From the NCBI RefSeq assembly GCF_000745975.1, contig NZ_JQKJ01000012.1, positions 62,001 through 126,000 on the forward strand: a stretch of DNA of 64,000 nucleotides, in the 5' to 3' direction. The position numbers were made by a program, and so were the translations under genes. Below the pieces are notes generated by a model. That model was not told where the DNA came from. It saw only the letters and a list, made by a program, of their open reading frames with translations, and ran no database searches. Source of the DNA: Desulfobacter vibrioformis DSM 8776 (GTDB taxonomy: Bacteria; Desulfobacterota; Desulfobacteria; Desulfobacterales; Desulfobacteraceae). Positions 1-9,421 of the stretch are shown here, one piece after another; position 1 is the first letter of the stretch, and every line of letters starts with the position of its first letter.

Positions 1-291
1 TGCCAGATAATGGACTTCCTGGACCTGTTCAATGGCTGCCAGCTGTTCGCCGGTTTCCCGGATCACGGACGGGCGGGTCACCTGGATGCTGACAAAGGCG
101 GTCATGGCACATCCGAACATATCCGGGTTCAGGCGCACCTCATAGCCCTGGATGATCTGTTTTGCCTCAAGTTTTTTAATACGCTCAAGCACTGCGGAAG
201 GGGCCATGTCAATGGTCCTTGAAATCTCAACATTGGGTATCCTGGCTTTTTTCTGCAGGATTTTAAGAATTTCCAGATCAGTTTTATCCAT
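1..291 (-). CDS. Lrp/AsnC family transcriptional regulator (partial)
   Basis: Reading the minus strand from an ATG at 291 gives 97 uninterrupted codons that leave the window at its left edge, so the C-terminus is missing. The protein starts MDKTDLEILKILQKKARIPN, the usual start of an AsnC-type winged helix-turn-helix, with the recognition helix around residues 27-38 (TIDMAPSAVLERIKKLE). The beginning of the RAM ligand-binding domain follows from about residue 60. Family members bind DNA as dimers or octamers and respond to amino acids or related small molecules; the ligand here cannot be told. It is divergent from the HD-GYP gene. Confidence 0.85.
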   Translation of the reverse strand, partial: MDKTDLEILKILQKKARIPNVEISRTIDMAPSAVLERIKKLEAKQIIQGYEVRLNPDMFGCAMTAFVSIQVTRPSVIRETGEQLAAIEQVQEVHYLA

Positions 292-530
292 GACAATAAT
301 ATTCAATTTATGCTAAAGTTATTATATAAATTATAGTTCATAAAATAGTATTCGTTATTTTTGATAAAATCAAGAACATTATTCTTTAAATAATGAAAAA
401 ATATAAATTAAGTTCTCTTTATTTAAGTATTGTCAGAATCTTGGACAATTTGATCTTTGTTGATAAAATACGGTGTTTCATATACATGTAAAATTTTAGG
501 TGAATTCCGATTAACAACAGGTTGGGGTGG
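292..530. promoter_or_regulatory. AT-rich divergent intergenic region
   Basis: About 240 bp between the Lrp/AsnC gene and the HD-GYP gene. Roughly 300-450 is strikingly AT-rich compared with the flanking coding DNA. AT-rich bendable DNA is typical of autoregulated Lrp promoters, so binding by the neighbouring regulator is plausible. I see no single convincing -35/-10 pair; TTGTTG with TATACA about 18 bp later (near 458-487) is a weak candidate for the rightward gene. Confidence 0.3.
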
Positions 531-2057
531 ATGGACAAGAACAGCATTAAAATCCTGGTGGTGGACGACGAGGAAGGCATTCTGGATGTCACCGAAGCAT
601 TTTTTGAAAGGAAGGGATACCAGGTATATACTGCAGAAAACGGGGCAAAGGCCATGGATATTGTCAGTCGGGAGAAAATAGACTGTGTTTTTACCGATAT
701 CAATATGCCTGTGATGGACGGGCTCGAACTTGCCGAACGAATCCGCCATATTGAAAGTACCCTGCCCGTTGTGGTGATGACCGGGTATCCTTCCCTTGAA
801 AATACCATCCAGACCCTGAAAAATGGGGTTGTGGATTACCTGATCAAGCCGGTGAACCTTGAGCAGATGGAGTTGACCCTTTGCAGGATACTGCGTGAAC
901 GGGGGCTCTTTATTGAAAATCTGATCCTCAAGGAGGAGGTGGAACGACGGGAGCGGCTGCGTCAGCTCAACAACGAACTGATTAAAAAAGTAGAGGATGT
1001 AAATACCTTAAACCGGGTCATGGAGGATTTTGCCACCATTGATTCCAGTTACGAAATTTTTAATAAGGTTGTCCGGTTGGGCGTCGAAGAACTCAAGGCG
1101 GATCTGGTCTTTTTTCATGTTTATTCAGAACAGGATAACTTCCTGGTACTTGTAGGCAAGGCTGGTGCGAAAAATAAAAAATACCCGGCCTCCTATTCCA
1201 CAGACATTCCTGAACAGGAAAAAGCATTTATCATAGAGTCGTTGGGAAATGATCACACGCCCTGCCTGATTGCAGATGCGGTGAGTATCCCATCAATGAG
1301 AGGGCAGGTACACTCCTTTATGGTTGCGCCATTGAAAATCCGGGATAAGATTTTTGGTGTTGTTTCAGCCTATATTTTCCAGGGACCGCGGTTTTTCAGC
1401 GAACAGGATATTTACTATTTAAGCTTTATTACCCAGAAAGCCGCCTCAGGTATTGAAAATATTGCTTTATATGAAAATATATATGAAAATCTGTTTTCCA
1501 CTCTGTTTGCATTTGTTACGGCCCTTGAAGTCCGGGATCTTTATACCCGCAAGCACTCCACCCGGGTGGCCAGAGTCTCCCATATGATTGCCGGGGAAAT
1601 GGGGTGCACCGAAGAAGAGCTGGACATGATCAATGTGGCAGGCAGTCTTCATGATATCGGTAAAATAGGTATCAGGGATGATATCCTCTTGAAACCCGGA
1701 CGCCTTACCGAAGATGAATACGAAAAAATAAAAGAGCATCCTGCCATCGGCGCTGATATTATAAGCAAACTGGGCCTGTGGGGCAGGGAAGCGCAGATTA
1801 TCCGGCATCATCACGAATGTTTTGACGGTACAGGATATCCCGACGGCCTGAAAGGGGAACAGATTCCTAAACTTGCAAGAATATTGTCCGTTGCCGACAG
1901 TTATGACGCCATGGCCTCGGACAGGGCCTACCGAAAGAAAATGGATAAGAATGTCGTTCTTGACATTATAATTAAAAATTCAGGCTCTCAGTTTGATCCT
2001 GATGTGGTGGATGCTTTTCTGCGGGTTGCAGATCAGGACCTGCCGGATGATTTTTAA
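531..2057 (+). CDS. Response regulator with GAF-like and HD-GYP domains (c-di-GMP phosphodiesterase)
   Basis: 508 residues from the ATG at 531; a TTG at 522 in the same frame is possible. Order of domains: receiver at about 5-120 (acidic pair VVDDEE, phospho-site in TDINMP, Lys in LIKPVN), a coiled linker, a GAF-like sensor at about 160-310, then HD-GYP. The HD motif (LHDIGKIGI) lies near residue 373 and HHH...GTGYPDG near 430, so metal and c-di-GMP hydrolysis residues look intact. HD-GYP proteins hydrolyse c-di-GMP. Next to PilZ, CheX, CheY and flagellar genes, it probably lowers c-di-GMP in response to phosphorylation to control motility. The cognate kinase is not adjacent. Confidence 0.9.
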   Translation: MDKNSIKILVVDDEEGILDVTEAFFERKGYQVYTAENGAKAMDIVSREKIDCVFTDINMPVMDGLELAERIRHIESTLPVVVMTGYPSLENTIQTLKNGVVDYLIKPVNLEQMELTLCRILRERGLFIENLILKEEVERRERLRQLNNELIKKVEDVNTLNRVMEDFATIDSSYEIFNKVVRLGVEELKADLVFFHVYSEQDNFLVLVGKAGAKNKKYPASYSTDIPEQEKAFIIESLGNDHTPCLIADAVSIPSMRGQVHSFMVAPLKIRDKIFGVVSAYIFQGPRFFSEQDIYYLSFITQKAASGIENIALYENIYENLFSTLFAFVTALEVRDLYTRKHSTRVARVSHMIAGEMGCTEEELDMINVAGSLHDIGKIGIRDDILLKPGRLTEDEYEKIKEHPAIGADIISKLGLWGREAQIIRHHHECFDGTGYPDGLKGEQIPKLARILSVADSYDAMASDRAYRKKMDKNVVLDIIIKNSGSQFDPDVVDAFLRVADQDLPDDF

Positions 2058-2154
2058 TGGCTTGAGCATGAAAATGAAATATGCTAATCTGCCCTTAGAA
2101 AATTGCCAAGTATAAATAACAGTTTTAGATCTTTAAGCGTGGGGTGAAATTGCA

Positions 2155-2508
2155 TTGAGCATTTCAAACAAAAGCGACCGGCGAAAATTTTCCAGGGTAG
2201 TTTTTACAACCAAAATTGAAATTCATATGCTTGATGAATCCGGACAAAACGTCAAGCTTGCGGCCAACTCAAAAGATCTGAGCCAGAGAGGGGTGTTTGT
2301 CAAGACAGACAAGCGGCCTGATTTGGATACGGTGTGCCGGGTGACTGTTTATCTGGCCGGAGGAATAGACGATCTCAGGCTGGAAATTCAGGGACGAATC
2401 GTCAGACATACGGATGCCGGATTCGGTGTAGAGTTTGAGTCCATGGACGTAGATACATATACCCATTTAAAAAACCTAGTTTTGTATAATATTGAAGGCA
2501 GTGATTAG
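2155..2508 (+). CDS. PilZ domain protein (c-di-GMP receptor)
   Basis: 117 residues from a TTG start preceded by a GGGGTGA ribosome site. It is a single PilZ domain: the arginine motif RRKFSR near residues 9-14 and the DLSQRGVFV motif near 41-49, which together bind c-di-GMP. Single-domain PilZ proteins commonly act as YcgR-like brakes or as adaptors. Its place directly after an HD-GYP phosphodiesterase and before CheX/CheY suggests it reads the same c-di-GMP pool for flagellar control. The residues needed for ligand binding appear present; the partner is unknown. Confidence 0.88.
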   Translation: MSISNKSDRRKFSRVVFTTKIEIHMLDESGQNVKLAANSKDLSQRGVFVKTDKRPDLDTVCRVTVYLAGGIDDLRLEIQGRIVRHTDAGFGVEFESMDVDTYTHLKNLVLYNIEGSD

Positions 2509-2562
2509 GTTGTCCCGGCAGTATGCGGAGCAAAGCTTAAAAACGGCCGGAGGTGTTGGACC

Positions 2563-3024
2563 TTGGATGTTACACTGATAAATCCGTTCATCAATGCAAC
2601 GATTAACGTGTTGGAAACAATGGCTTTTGTTACGGTTACGGCGGGAAAACCCTACCTGAAAAAAAATAATATCGCCGTGGGTGATGTGACCGGTGTCCTA
2701 GGGCTGACCGGGGTCGCCCAGGGAACCATTGCCGTTACTTTTGAAGAAAAATGTATTCTAACGGTTGTTTCCAACATGTTCGGAGAAAAGATAGACGGAC
2801 TCAACGATGATATCGCCGATGCTGTTGGGGAATTGACAAATATGATTTCCGGACAGGCCCGGCGGGAACTTGATGAAATGGGCAAGGTGTTCAAGGCTGC
2901 CATACCATCAGTGATTACTGGAAAAAAACATACTATCAGACATTATGGGAACGGCCCTAAAATCGCGATCCCTTTTCAAACCGATGGTGGATATTTTACA
3001 ATTGAGGTGTGTTTTGATAGATAG
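2563..3024 (+). CDS. cheX: CheX-like CheY-P phosphatase
   Basis: 153 residues from a TTG start with an AGGTG ribosome site at 2551. The family signature E-x-x-N is visible as E90 and N93 in GELTNMISGQARREL, the helix that inserts into the CheY active site. CheX dephosphorylates CheY-P and so ends the chemotaxis signal. The cheY gene starts about 30 bp downstream, which fits that role. The N-terminal segment (INPFINATINVLETM) is also typical of the family. Confidence 0.88.
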   Translation: MDVTLINPFINATINVLETMAFVTVTAGKPYLKKNNIAVGDVTGVLGLTGVAQGTIAVTFEEKCILTVVSNMFGEKIDGLNDDIADAVGELTNMISGQARRELDEMGKVFKAAIPSVITGKKHTIRHYGNGPKIAIPFQTDGGYFTIEVCFDR

Positions 3025-3057
3025 AAGATGGGCTTCAATCCAATTAAGGAGGAAAAT

Positions 3058-3438
3058 GTGGCAATGGACACATCCATCAAGATTTTGATAGTTGACGATT
3101 TTGCAACCATGCGCCGTATTCTGAAGAATATTTTAAAACAGCTTGGTTTTAAAAATCTGGTGGAGGCCGATGATGGTACAACGGCGTGGGAGGTCCTTGA
3201 AAGCCAGAGGATTGATCTGATTATTTCCGACTGGAACATGCCTAAAATGACAGGGCTTGAATTGCTGAAAAAGGTGCGGGCCAGCACTGACTACAAGAAA
3301 GCACCTTTCTTGATGGTCACAGCAGAAGCCCAGAAACAGAACGTCATAGAAGCCGTACAAGCCGGTGTTTCCAATTATGTGGTCAAGCCGTTTACGGCAG
3401 AGGCCATTTCCGACAAACTCAAAAAAATCCTTAAGTGA
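3058..3438 (+). CDS. cheY: Chemotaxis response regulator CheY
   Basis: 126 residues. The start chosen is the GTG at 3058, five bases after AAGGAGG at 3046-3052; ATG at 3064 is the alternative, and an upstream ATG at 3028 would leave that ribosome site inside the gene. Single receiver domain: acidic pair ILIVDD, phospho-Asp in SDWNMP, the Thr in VTAEA and Lys in VVKPF. The MRRILKNIL helix is typical of CheY proteins that bind FliM. The stop codon overlaps the next start (GTGA at 3435-3438). Confidence 0.9.
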   Translation: MAMDTSIKILIVDDFATMRRILKNILKQLGFKNLVEADDGTTAWEVLESQRIDLIISDWNMPKMTGLELLKKVRASTDYKKAPFLMVTAEAQKQNVIEAVQAGVSNYVVKPFTAEAISDKLKKILK

Positions 3439-4505
3439 GTCAGATCCCCATGGTCCAGGCAATAGCCGAAAAAACATCCGGCGCTGCTGACGCCCCGCTC
3501 AAAGAGGTATCCGGTTTTGACCGCAGCGGCATTGCTGGCGTGAGTAAGGGACTGATGGCCGTGCTTGACCGGGTGCGTAAGGTTGCGCGCTCTGACTCCT
3601 CTGTGCTTATCACAGGCGAAAGCGGTACTGGTAAGGAACTTATTGCCCGGGCCATTCATAAAAATTCAACAAGAAAAGACGGTCCCATGGTGGTGATCAA
3701 TTGCGGGGCCATTCCCAGCGAGCTTCTCGAAAGTGAGTTGTTCGGCCATGAGAAAGGCGCATTTACCGGTGCCCACCGGGCAAGGATCGGGCGTTTTGAA
3801 ATTGCCGATAAAGGCACGATTTTTTTGGATGAAATCGGTGACATGAGTCCTGATCTCCAGGTTAAGCTTTTGCGCGCTCTGCAGGAAAGACAGTTCGAGC
3901 GGGTGGGCGGCTCCCAGACCATAGCGGTGGATATCAGGGTTATTTCCGCCACCAACAAAAACCTGACCGCCGCCATAGAGGATAACGAATTCAGGGAAGA
4001 CCTGTATTACCGCCTTAATGTGATTCCCATCAATATCCTGCCCCTGCGGGAACGCCCTGAAGATATCATGCCCCTTGTGGACCATTTCCAGGCCGGTCTT
4101 GCACGGCGCAGTGCCGACTACATGCCCAAGGTATTTCCTGAAGCGGTAAAACAGGTGCTTGCGGCCTATGAATGGCCTGGGAATATCCGGGAGCTGGAAA
4201 ACCTGGTGGAAAGGCTGTCAGTCCTTGTGGAAGATGATATTGTCGGTATAGCTGATCTGCCGGCATGTATGATCGGTGACGGCACGGGTGTCACCCCGGT
4301 CTGTGTGGCCAGCGTGTTCCAGAATAACATTGGTTTTAATGAAGCCGTGGAAGCATATCAAAAATCTTTAATTACCCATGCCTTGAATGAAACCGGATGG
4401 GTCAAAGCCAAGGCCGCCGAACTGTTGAAAATGAACCGGACCACCCTGGTTGAGAAGATAAAAAAAATGGATATTGAACCGCAAGATGACATGCCGGTTT
4501 TTTGA
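3435..4505 (+). CDS. Sigma-54-dependent activator without receiver domain (FlrA/FleQ-like position)
   Basis: Up to 356 residues from a GTG overlapping the cheY stop; ATG at 3450 is also possible. The AAA+ domain has Walker A GESGTGKE near 56-63, an intact GAFTGA loop near 110 and Walker B FLDEIGD near 130. A Fis-type helix-turn-helix closes the protein (KAKAAELLKMNRTTLVEKIKK). There is only a short N-terminal tail and no receiver domain, so activity is probably set by expression or by partners. Placed just upstream of flagellar genes, it probably opens sigma-54 promoters of class II flagellar operons; this is inferred from position. Confidence 0.85.
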   Translation: MSQIPMVQAIAEKTSGAADAPLKEVSGFDRSGIAGVSKGLMAVLDRVRKVARSDSSVLITGESGTGKELIARAIHKNSTRKDGPMVVINCGAIPSELLESELFGHEKGAFTGAHRARIGRFEIADKGTIFLDEIGDMSPDLQVKLLRALQERQFERVGGSQTIAVDIRVISATNKNLTAAIEDNEFREDLYYRLNVIPINILPLRERPEDIMPLVDHFQAGLARRSADYMPKVFPEAVKQVLAAYEWPGNIRELENLVERLSVLVEDDIVGIADLPACMIGDGTGVTPVCVASVFQNNIGFNEAVEAYQKSLITHALNETGWVKAKAAELLKMNRTTLVEKIKKMDIEPQDDMPVF

Positions 4506-4574
4506 CACCTGCCGCCAGAAATCCTCCCACTCCCTCTCCAGCCCCTTTTTGTGAATTCTTTTACGGAATATACT

Positions 4575-4691
4575 CAATGTAAAAGTTAAAACCATGAAAA
4601 CCATGAAGATTGATTTTTAGGTATATATCCTTCATGCCCTTCTGTTTTTCATGGTAAAATAAAATACGCGCTGCTTACGTTTATGACATTG
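4575..4691. mobile_element. MITE copy 1 (CAATG...CATTG element, shortened)
   Basis: 117 bp with ends CAATGTAAAAGTTAA and TTTATGACATTG, matching the other three copies at 46966, 52793 and 55251. The interior carries paired CCATGAA/TTCATGG stem sequences rather than the CACGAAG version. It is shorter than the others and I see no target-site duplication, so it is probably an old copy. It ends four bases before the first possible ATG of the TPR gene, so it separates that gene from the regulators upstream. Confidence 0.75.
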
Positions 4692-4695
4692 GTGA

Positions 4696-7422
4696 ATGGC
4701 ATATTACTTGCTTTTAAGTTCTCCAACCATGAACCCTTTGGGATATACAGATGCCATGAGAGAATTAATTCCCACATACCTGAAAGTTTTATCGGCTGTC
4801 TGGGCTGCATTTTTCTGCGTGTTTATTCCGGCAGGAACAACCATCGCCGGATACCCCGTTGTCAAAGCAATCCAGATCAAAGACAATCCCTTTTCTGTTC
4901 GGGTTGACATGACCGGAAAAGCCCCTGTAAAAGTTGTCCGTGTCGGAGAACGGGAAGTCCTGGTGGCCATTAAGAATGCAAGTCTTGCCAAAGGGCTTGT
5001 CATTGGCGGAAAGGATAATCCAAACCTTGAATCCGTCTATGTGGAAACCCTTGAAGGCAACGTGGTCGCCCTGATGGTGACAGGCAAGCACGCCAGTGAA
5101 GAAAACATTAAACCCGTTTTCAATGCGTCCAGTAATCAAGTCACTGTGATTTTAAATAAAGCCGGGAAAGCGGCTGTTCCCTCTCCTAAGCCTGTTCCCG
5201 TGACCCAGGTGGCGGTTGTTCCGAAACCTTCCCCCCCGACTGTTTCCAAATCCAGAAAACCGCCCGTGACCCCGGCAACTGAAACCGGGGAAAAGCAAAC
5301 CGTTGCAGATGATCCTAATGCGCCTGCAGTGCAAGTGGCTGCTTCCCGGCCCAAATCTGAACCGGCCCCGAAAGCACAGTCTCCGAATCCTGTCAAAAAA
5401 GAGGGACCTGAAAAAAAGGATACCGGCCTGGCCAAAGCGAATGAAAAAATTAAGGAACCGCCGCTTTATACGCCCCCAAAGCGCCAGGCCAGTCGTTTTA
5501 AAGGAGATATCAGTGATATGTATCGGGGTGAGGACCCCTTGCAGGGCTGTCAGGCCAATGCGGTTGAAAATGCGATGCTTCTGGTTAAAAAACAGTTGTA
5601 CAAAGAAGCTGGCGCGATTCTCGAACAGTACTTATTTGAGGAAAATCCCTTTTGCCTGGAACAGGTCTACTATTTAAGGGCCTATGTCAATTTTATGGGT
5701 GTTGAGAACGATGACCCGGCAGGGCTTTTGGCGGCAGAGCGAATGTTTCAGGATGCCATGGTTGCCTATCCTAAATCCGTATATCTTCCCTTTGCCTATG
5801 CAGCTATGGGATTGATTCATACCCGTTTGCACAACAGCGCAATAGCCGAAGGGTATTTTGATATTATCAGCAAGGACTTTCCGGATTATTCCGGTATGCC
5901 CGAGGTGGAGTATCATCTGGCCGAAATTTATGATGGCAGAGGGTATACTGACAAGGCGCTGAATCTGTATAAAAAGGTGTTTGAGTCAAAAATAAGCAAC
6001 GACTATATACCGGATGCCGGGCTGGGTTATGGTAAGGCATTGTTTGAAAATCTACGGTATTATGACGCGTTGAGCGTTCTTAATTATGTCATAAAAAATG
6101 ATGTGAAAAAGGTTTATGAATCTGCCGACTTGCTCAAATACACGGCAGATGCCAGTTTTGAATTGGGTTTAAGTCAAGACGCCCGGCAGAATTATATCCG
6201 GTTGTTGAATCTTTTTCCCGATATCAAAGCGCCGGACATGGCGTTAAGCAAGGTTGGAGATGCCTATGGGATGGAGAATCAAGAAGAGAAGGCGATCAAG
6301 TTGTACGAACTGGTCCGGGAAAAATATCCGGACTCTCCGGGATATATTAATGCCTCCATTGGGATTGCCAGGTATTTAAAGACGGATGCTGAAAAGATTA
6401 AGATTTACGAAATGATCAAGACCCGGTTTCCTGAAAATACCTATGCCCGGATTGCCATGATGCGCCTGGCTGAAATTTACCAGCAGAACGGTGAGTATGA
6501 TAAGTGCATCCAGGAAATTGAGGATCTGTTGTCCACCCATCCCAGGGGGTTGCGCTACGAAGCGGTTAAATTAATGCAGAAAGCCTATGAGGCATTATTC
6601 AAAGAACAGTTGAAGGCAGATGAATATACCTCTATATTGATGAGGTATGAGAAAGAACGGTTCAAGTTAAAAAAAATGGGGAGCCGGCTGATTCCCTTTT
6701 ATGTAGGCAGTGCATATTTACAGGCGGATTTGTATGAAGAGGCATTTAATCAGTTGATTTCCGCCTATAAACTCTATAAAAGGGCAGAGCGGCCCGCTTC
6801 ACTGCTGTTTGGGTTGAGCAAGGCTATGGATGAATCCGGCAGGGATGATGATGCTTTAAAACTACTGGATGCCTTTGTAAAAAGGTTCCCAAAGGATAAA
6901 AACCGGGTGGAGGCCCTGACCCGGATCGGGCAGATTTATCTGGAAAAGGGCAATTTTTCAAAGGCGGATAATGCTTTTGTCTCGGCGTATAAGGCGGAGG
7001 ATGACGCTCTGGATAAGGGGCGGATACTCATGCTTCGCGCCGGTGTCTACCAGAAAAAATCAGACCTGAAGACCGCATCCGGACTCCAGGCCCGTGCGGT
7101 GAAAGCATTTGCCGCATCTCCCGGCGAACATTACGCGATACTGGCAGGCGCTTACAAAGCTTTGGGGTCATCTTACCTGGAAATGAAATCCTATGGGCAG
7201 GCAGCCGATGCCTTTGCCAAAGCCCTTGATTTTTCAGAAGGCGACCGGGATAAGGCCAATATCGGTTTTCTGCTGGGGGACGCCTACCAGAAAGGAAATG
7301 TGCTGGATAAGGCAAAAAAGACCTTTAAGCAGGTGGCGCAGTCTTATGACTCGGTCTGGGCCCGGCTTGCCCGGCAGCGGCTGAGCACCATGGGGCTGGC
7401 GGAAAAAATGATAAATTCATAA
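4696..7422 (+). CDS. Large TPR protein with N-terminal AMIN-like domain and signal anchor
   Basis: Up to 908 residues; ATG at 4696 lies 4 bp after a MITE, so ATG at 4729 or 4756 (directly before the hydrophobic segment LKVLSAVWAAFFCVFIPAG) is more likely. After the signal segment comes a beta-rich region (about 50-155) resembling AMIN-type envelope domains, then a Pro/Lys-rich linker (about 160-265), then many tetratricopeptide units to the end (for example AEIYDGRGYTDKALNLYKKV). It is probably periplasmic or anchored, with TPRs acting as a scaffold. It lies between two sigma-54 regulators and the flagellar operon, so a role in flagellar or cell-pole assembly is plausible but unproven. Confidence 0.75.
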   Translation: MAYYLLLSSPTMNPLGYTDAMRELIPTYLKVLSAVWAAFFCVFIPAGTTIAGYPVVKAIQIKDNPFSVRVDMTGKAPVKVVRVGEREVLVAIKNASLAKGLVIGGKDNPNLESVYVETLEGNVVALMVTGKHASEENIKPVFNASSNQVTVILNKAGKAAVPSPKPVPVTQVAVVPKPSPPTVSKSRKPPVTPATETGEKQTVADDPNAPAVQVAASRPKSEPAPKAQSPNPVKKEGPEKKDTGLAKANEKIKEPPLYTPPKRQASRFKGDISDMYRGEDPLQGCQANAVENAMLLVKKQLYKEAGAILEQYLFEENPFCLEQVYYLRAYVNFMGVENDDPAGLLAAERMFQDAMVAYPKSVYLPFAYAAMGLIHTRLHNSAIAEGYFDIISKDFPDYSGMPEVEYHLAEIYDGRGYTDKALNLYKKVFESKISNDYIPDAGLGYGKALFENLRYYDALSVLNYVIKNDVKKVYESADLLKYTADASFELGLSQDARQNYIRLLNLFPDIKAPDMALSKVGDAYGMENQEEKAIKLYELVREKYPDSPGYINASIGIARYLKTDAEKIKIYEMIKTRFPENTYARIAMMRLAEIYQQNGEYDKCIQEIEDLLSTHPRGLRYEAVKLMQKAYEALFKEQLKADEYTSILMRYEKERFKLKKMGSRLIPFYVGSAYLQADLYEEAFNQLISAYKLYKRAERPASLLFGLSKAMDESGRDDDALKLLDAFVKRFPKDKNRVEALTRIGQIYLEKGNFSKADNAFVSAYKAEDDALDKGRILMLRAGVYQKKSDLKTASGLQARAVKAFAASPGEHYAILAGAYKALGSSYLEMKSYGQAADAFAKALDFSEGDRDKANIGFLLGDAYQKGNVLDKAKKTFKQVAQSYDSVWARLARQRLSTMGLAEKMINS

Positions 7423-7437
7423 GGATCCTTTGGCAAC

Positions 7438-8808
7438 GTGCCTGGACAACGATTATTTCTCATAATTGAAAACCCCAAAGAGCGAATGATCTATACCGAT
7501 CTGTTCGAAGGAATGGGCTTTCTGGTTGATGCCGTGCCCGAGGGCTCGGATGCGTTTGACCATTTGATTTCCCAAAAACCCGAGGTGGTTGTGGCCGACG
7601 ATGGTACGCCGGGGTTTTCGGCTTTGGATTTTCTTAGACAGGCGGCTGATTCAGACATCGGGGTGCCAAAGACCATTATTCTTACCTCGGATCCTGTGGT
7701 GGATTATGCTGTCAGCCTGATACAGCACGGTGCCATGGATTATCTGATCAAGCCGGTTGACCCAAGGCAGCTTGAACTCAGCGTTAAAAAATCCTTGGCC
7801 ACAGCCATTGCGCCGTTGTCTGCTGAAAAGGAAAAAACAGTTAAGCATAAAGCGGTTCAGATCATTACTAAAGACCCCAAAATGGAGAATTTGCTCAAGC
7901 TTGCCGCCCGGGTGGCGGATTCGTCGGCATCGGTGCTCATCCAGGGGGAGAGCGGTACCGGCAAGGAACTGCTTGCAAAATTTCTGCATGAGAAGAGCGC
8001 CCGCTGTAATCAGCCTTTTGTCGCCATCAACTGCGCGGCCCTGCCGGAAAACCTTCTGGAAAGCGAATTGTTCGGCCATGAAAAAGGGGCTTTTACCGGT
8101 GCATTGGCAAGGAAAGCCGGCAAGTTTGAACTGGCTGACAAGGGGACCTTGTTTCTGGACGAGATTACGGAGATGCAGTTTCATTTGCAATCCAAACTGC
8201 TCCGGGTGCTCCAGGAAAAGGTGGTAGACCGGGTGGGGGGAACCCAGCCCGTGGAGGTGGATGTCCGGGTGATCGCCACCACCAACCGGGATGCCAAATC
8301 GGCCGTGGAGAACCATGCGTTCAGGGAGGATCTGTTTTACCGGCTCAATACCATTCCACTGATCATCCCCCCCTTGCGGGAGCGCAGCCGGGACATTCGG
8401 CTTTTATGCGACTTTTTCATAAAAAAATACTGCAGGATTGACGCAAGAAGTGTCAAAGGATTGACGGATCAGGCACTTTCCGTGCTTCATAACCATTCCT
8501 TTCCCGGCAATGTCCGGGAACTTGAAAATGTGATTCATCGTGCTGTCCTTATTTCTGAGACCGATATGATCACCCCTTCGGATCTGCTCATGGACGATGG
8601 CCAAGAAACAGCCTTTTCTGAAGACACAGGTGCAGAATCCTTTGCTGATGAGGACTTTTCTGCAGGTTCCCTCAAAGAGATGGAACATAGAATGATCTTC
8701 AGAACACTGGATCAGACCGAGGGAAACCGGACCCATGCGGCAAAAATTCTTGGCATCAGTGTCAGAACCCTTCGCAATAAACTGAACGAATATAAAGAAC
8801 CTTCCTGA
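7438..8808 (+). CDS. Sigma-54-dependent response regulator (FlrC/FleR-like) with degenerate receiver
   Basis: 456 residues from a GTG. The receiver domain (1-120) keeps the phospho-Asp position D54 and Lys in LIKPVD, but the acidic pair is changed to E11-N12 (LIIENPKE instead of VDD). The AAA+ domain has Walker [15 protein letters not shown] and Walker B FLDEIT; a Fis-type HTH follows ([21 protein letters not shown]). It stops about 200 bp before flgB, the position typical of the activator of basal-body operons in delta-proteobacteria. The altered metal pocket suggests weak or no phosphorylation, so regulation may be through protein contacts. Confidence 0.87.
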   Translation: MPGQRLFLIIENPKERMIYTDLFEGMGFLVDAVPEGSDAFDHLISQKPEVVVADDGTPGFSALDFLRQAADSDIGVPKTIILTSDPVVDYAVSLIQHGAMDYLIKPVDPRQLELSVKKSLATAIAPLSAEKEKTVKHKAVQIITKDPKMENLLKLAARVADSSASVLIQGESGTGKELLAKFLHEKSARCNQPFVAINCAALPENLLESELFGHEKGAFTGALARKAGKFELADKGTLFLDEITEMQFHLQSKLLRVLQEKVVDRVGGTQPVEVDVRVIATTNRDAKSAVENHAFREDLFYRLNTIPLIIPPLRERSRDIRLLCDFFIKKYCRIDARSVKGLTDQALSVLHNHSFPGNVRELENVIHRAVLISETDMITPSDLLMDDGQETAFSEDTGAESFADEDFSAGSLKEMEHRMIFRTLDQTEGNRTHAAKILGISVRTLRNKLNEYKEPS

Positions 8809-8883
8809 TTATTCCTGTTGTTTGTTATTTCAGGTATGTAATTTGCTTTTTTCGTTTATGATGTTGATATTCCGGCCTGCTTG

Positions 8884-8946
8884 CCCGGATATCTGACCCG
8901 GATATTTAATCTGGATATCTAATCCGGAGACCTAATCCGGATATTT
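8884..8946. repeat. Five tandem ~13-bp repeats upstream of flgB
   Basis: Five consecutive units of 13-14 bp read CCCGGATATCTGA, CCCGGATATTTAAT, CTGGATATCTAAT, CCGGAGACCTAAT and CCGGATATTT. They sit 60-120 bp before the flgB start, in the only sizeable gap between the regulator gene and the flagellar operon. That is the usual distance for activator sites upstream of a sigma-54 promoter, so they may be regulator-binding sites. A drifting minisatellite is the alternative. Confidence 0.6.
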
Positions 8947-9004
8947 GGGGAAAATGGTACCTGTGGCTGACCCGGAAGCGTTAATTTAAAAAACGGAGAT
9001 CAAA

Positions 9005-9418
9005 ATGGCTGATTCAAGAATTTTCGGGCACACCTACGAGATGATCGGAAAAAGTATGGACATCTCAACCCGGCGCCATAACCTGATAGCAGGCAACATC
9101 GCCAACATGGATACCATCGGGTATACGCCCAGCGATATCGATTTTCAAAGTGCGCTCAAACGGGCCATGGCCGGACCTGAACCGGATTATCTGGAAAAAA
9201 CCAATGAAAAACATCTGCCTGGCAATATTGAAGGGTCTGCCGGTCAGATTAAGGGTATGGAGAGCGAAGATGTGGACATCTATCACCTGGATTCGGTGAA
9301 CATTGATACGGAAATGATGAATCTGATGGAGAACAATGTGAAATTCAGATCTACGGCCGAGATGCTGTTGCGTAAAATGACCATACTCAACTATGCCATT
9401 GATGAGGGAGGCAAATAA
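9005..9418 (+). CDS. flgB: Flagellar basal-body rod protein FlgB
   Basis: 137 residues, ATG preceded by ACGGAGATCAAA. The N-terminal helix and the rod-family motif NLIAGNIANMDTIGYTP are clear, as is the C-terminal helix (DTEMMNLMENNVKFRSTAEMLLRK) that forms the coiled coil in the rod. FlgB is a proximal rod subunit exported by the flagellar type III system. First gene of the run flgB-flgC-fliE-fliF-fliG-fliH-fliI-fliJ, with 3 bp to flgC. Confidence 0.95.
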   Translation: MADSRIFGHTYEMIGKSMDISTRRHNLIAGNIANMDTIGYTPSDIDFQSALKRAMAGPEPDYLEKTNEKHLPGNIEGSAGQIKGMESEDVDIYHLDSVNIDTEMMNLMENNVKFRSTAEMLLRKMTILNYAIDEGGK

Positions 9419-9421
9419 TCC

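Noticed and set aside
8947-9000. Sigma-54 promoter before flgB (TGGCTGACCCGGAAGCG)
   Set aside because: Spacing between GG and GC is 11 instead of 10 and the -12 element is poor; not called although a sigma-54 promoter is expected here.
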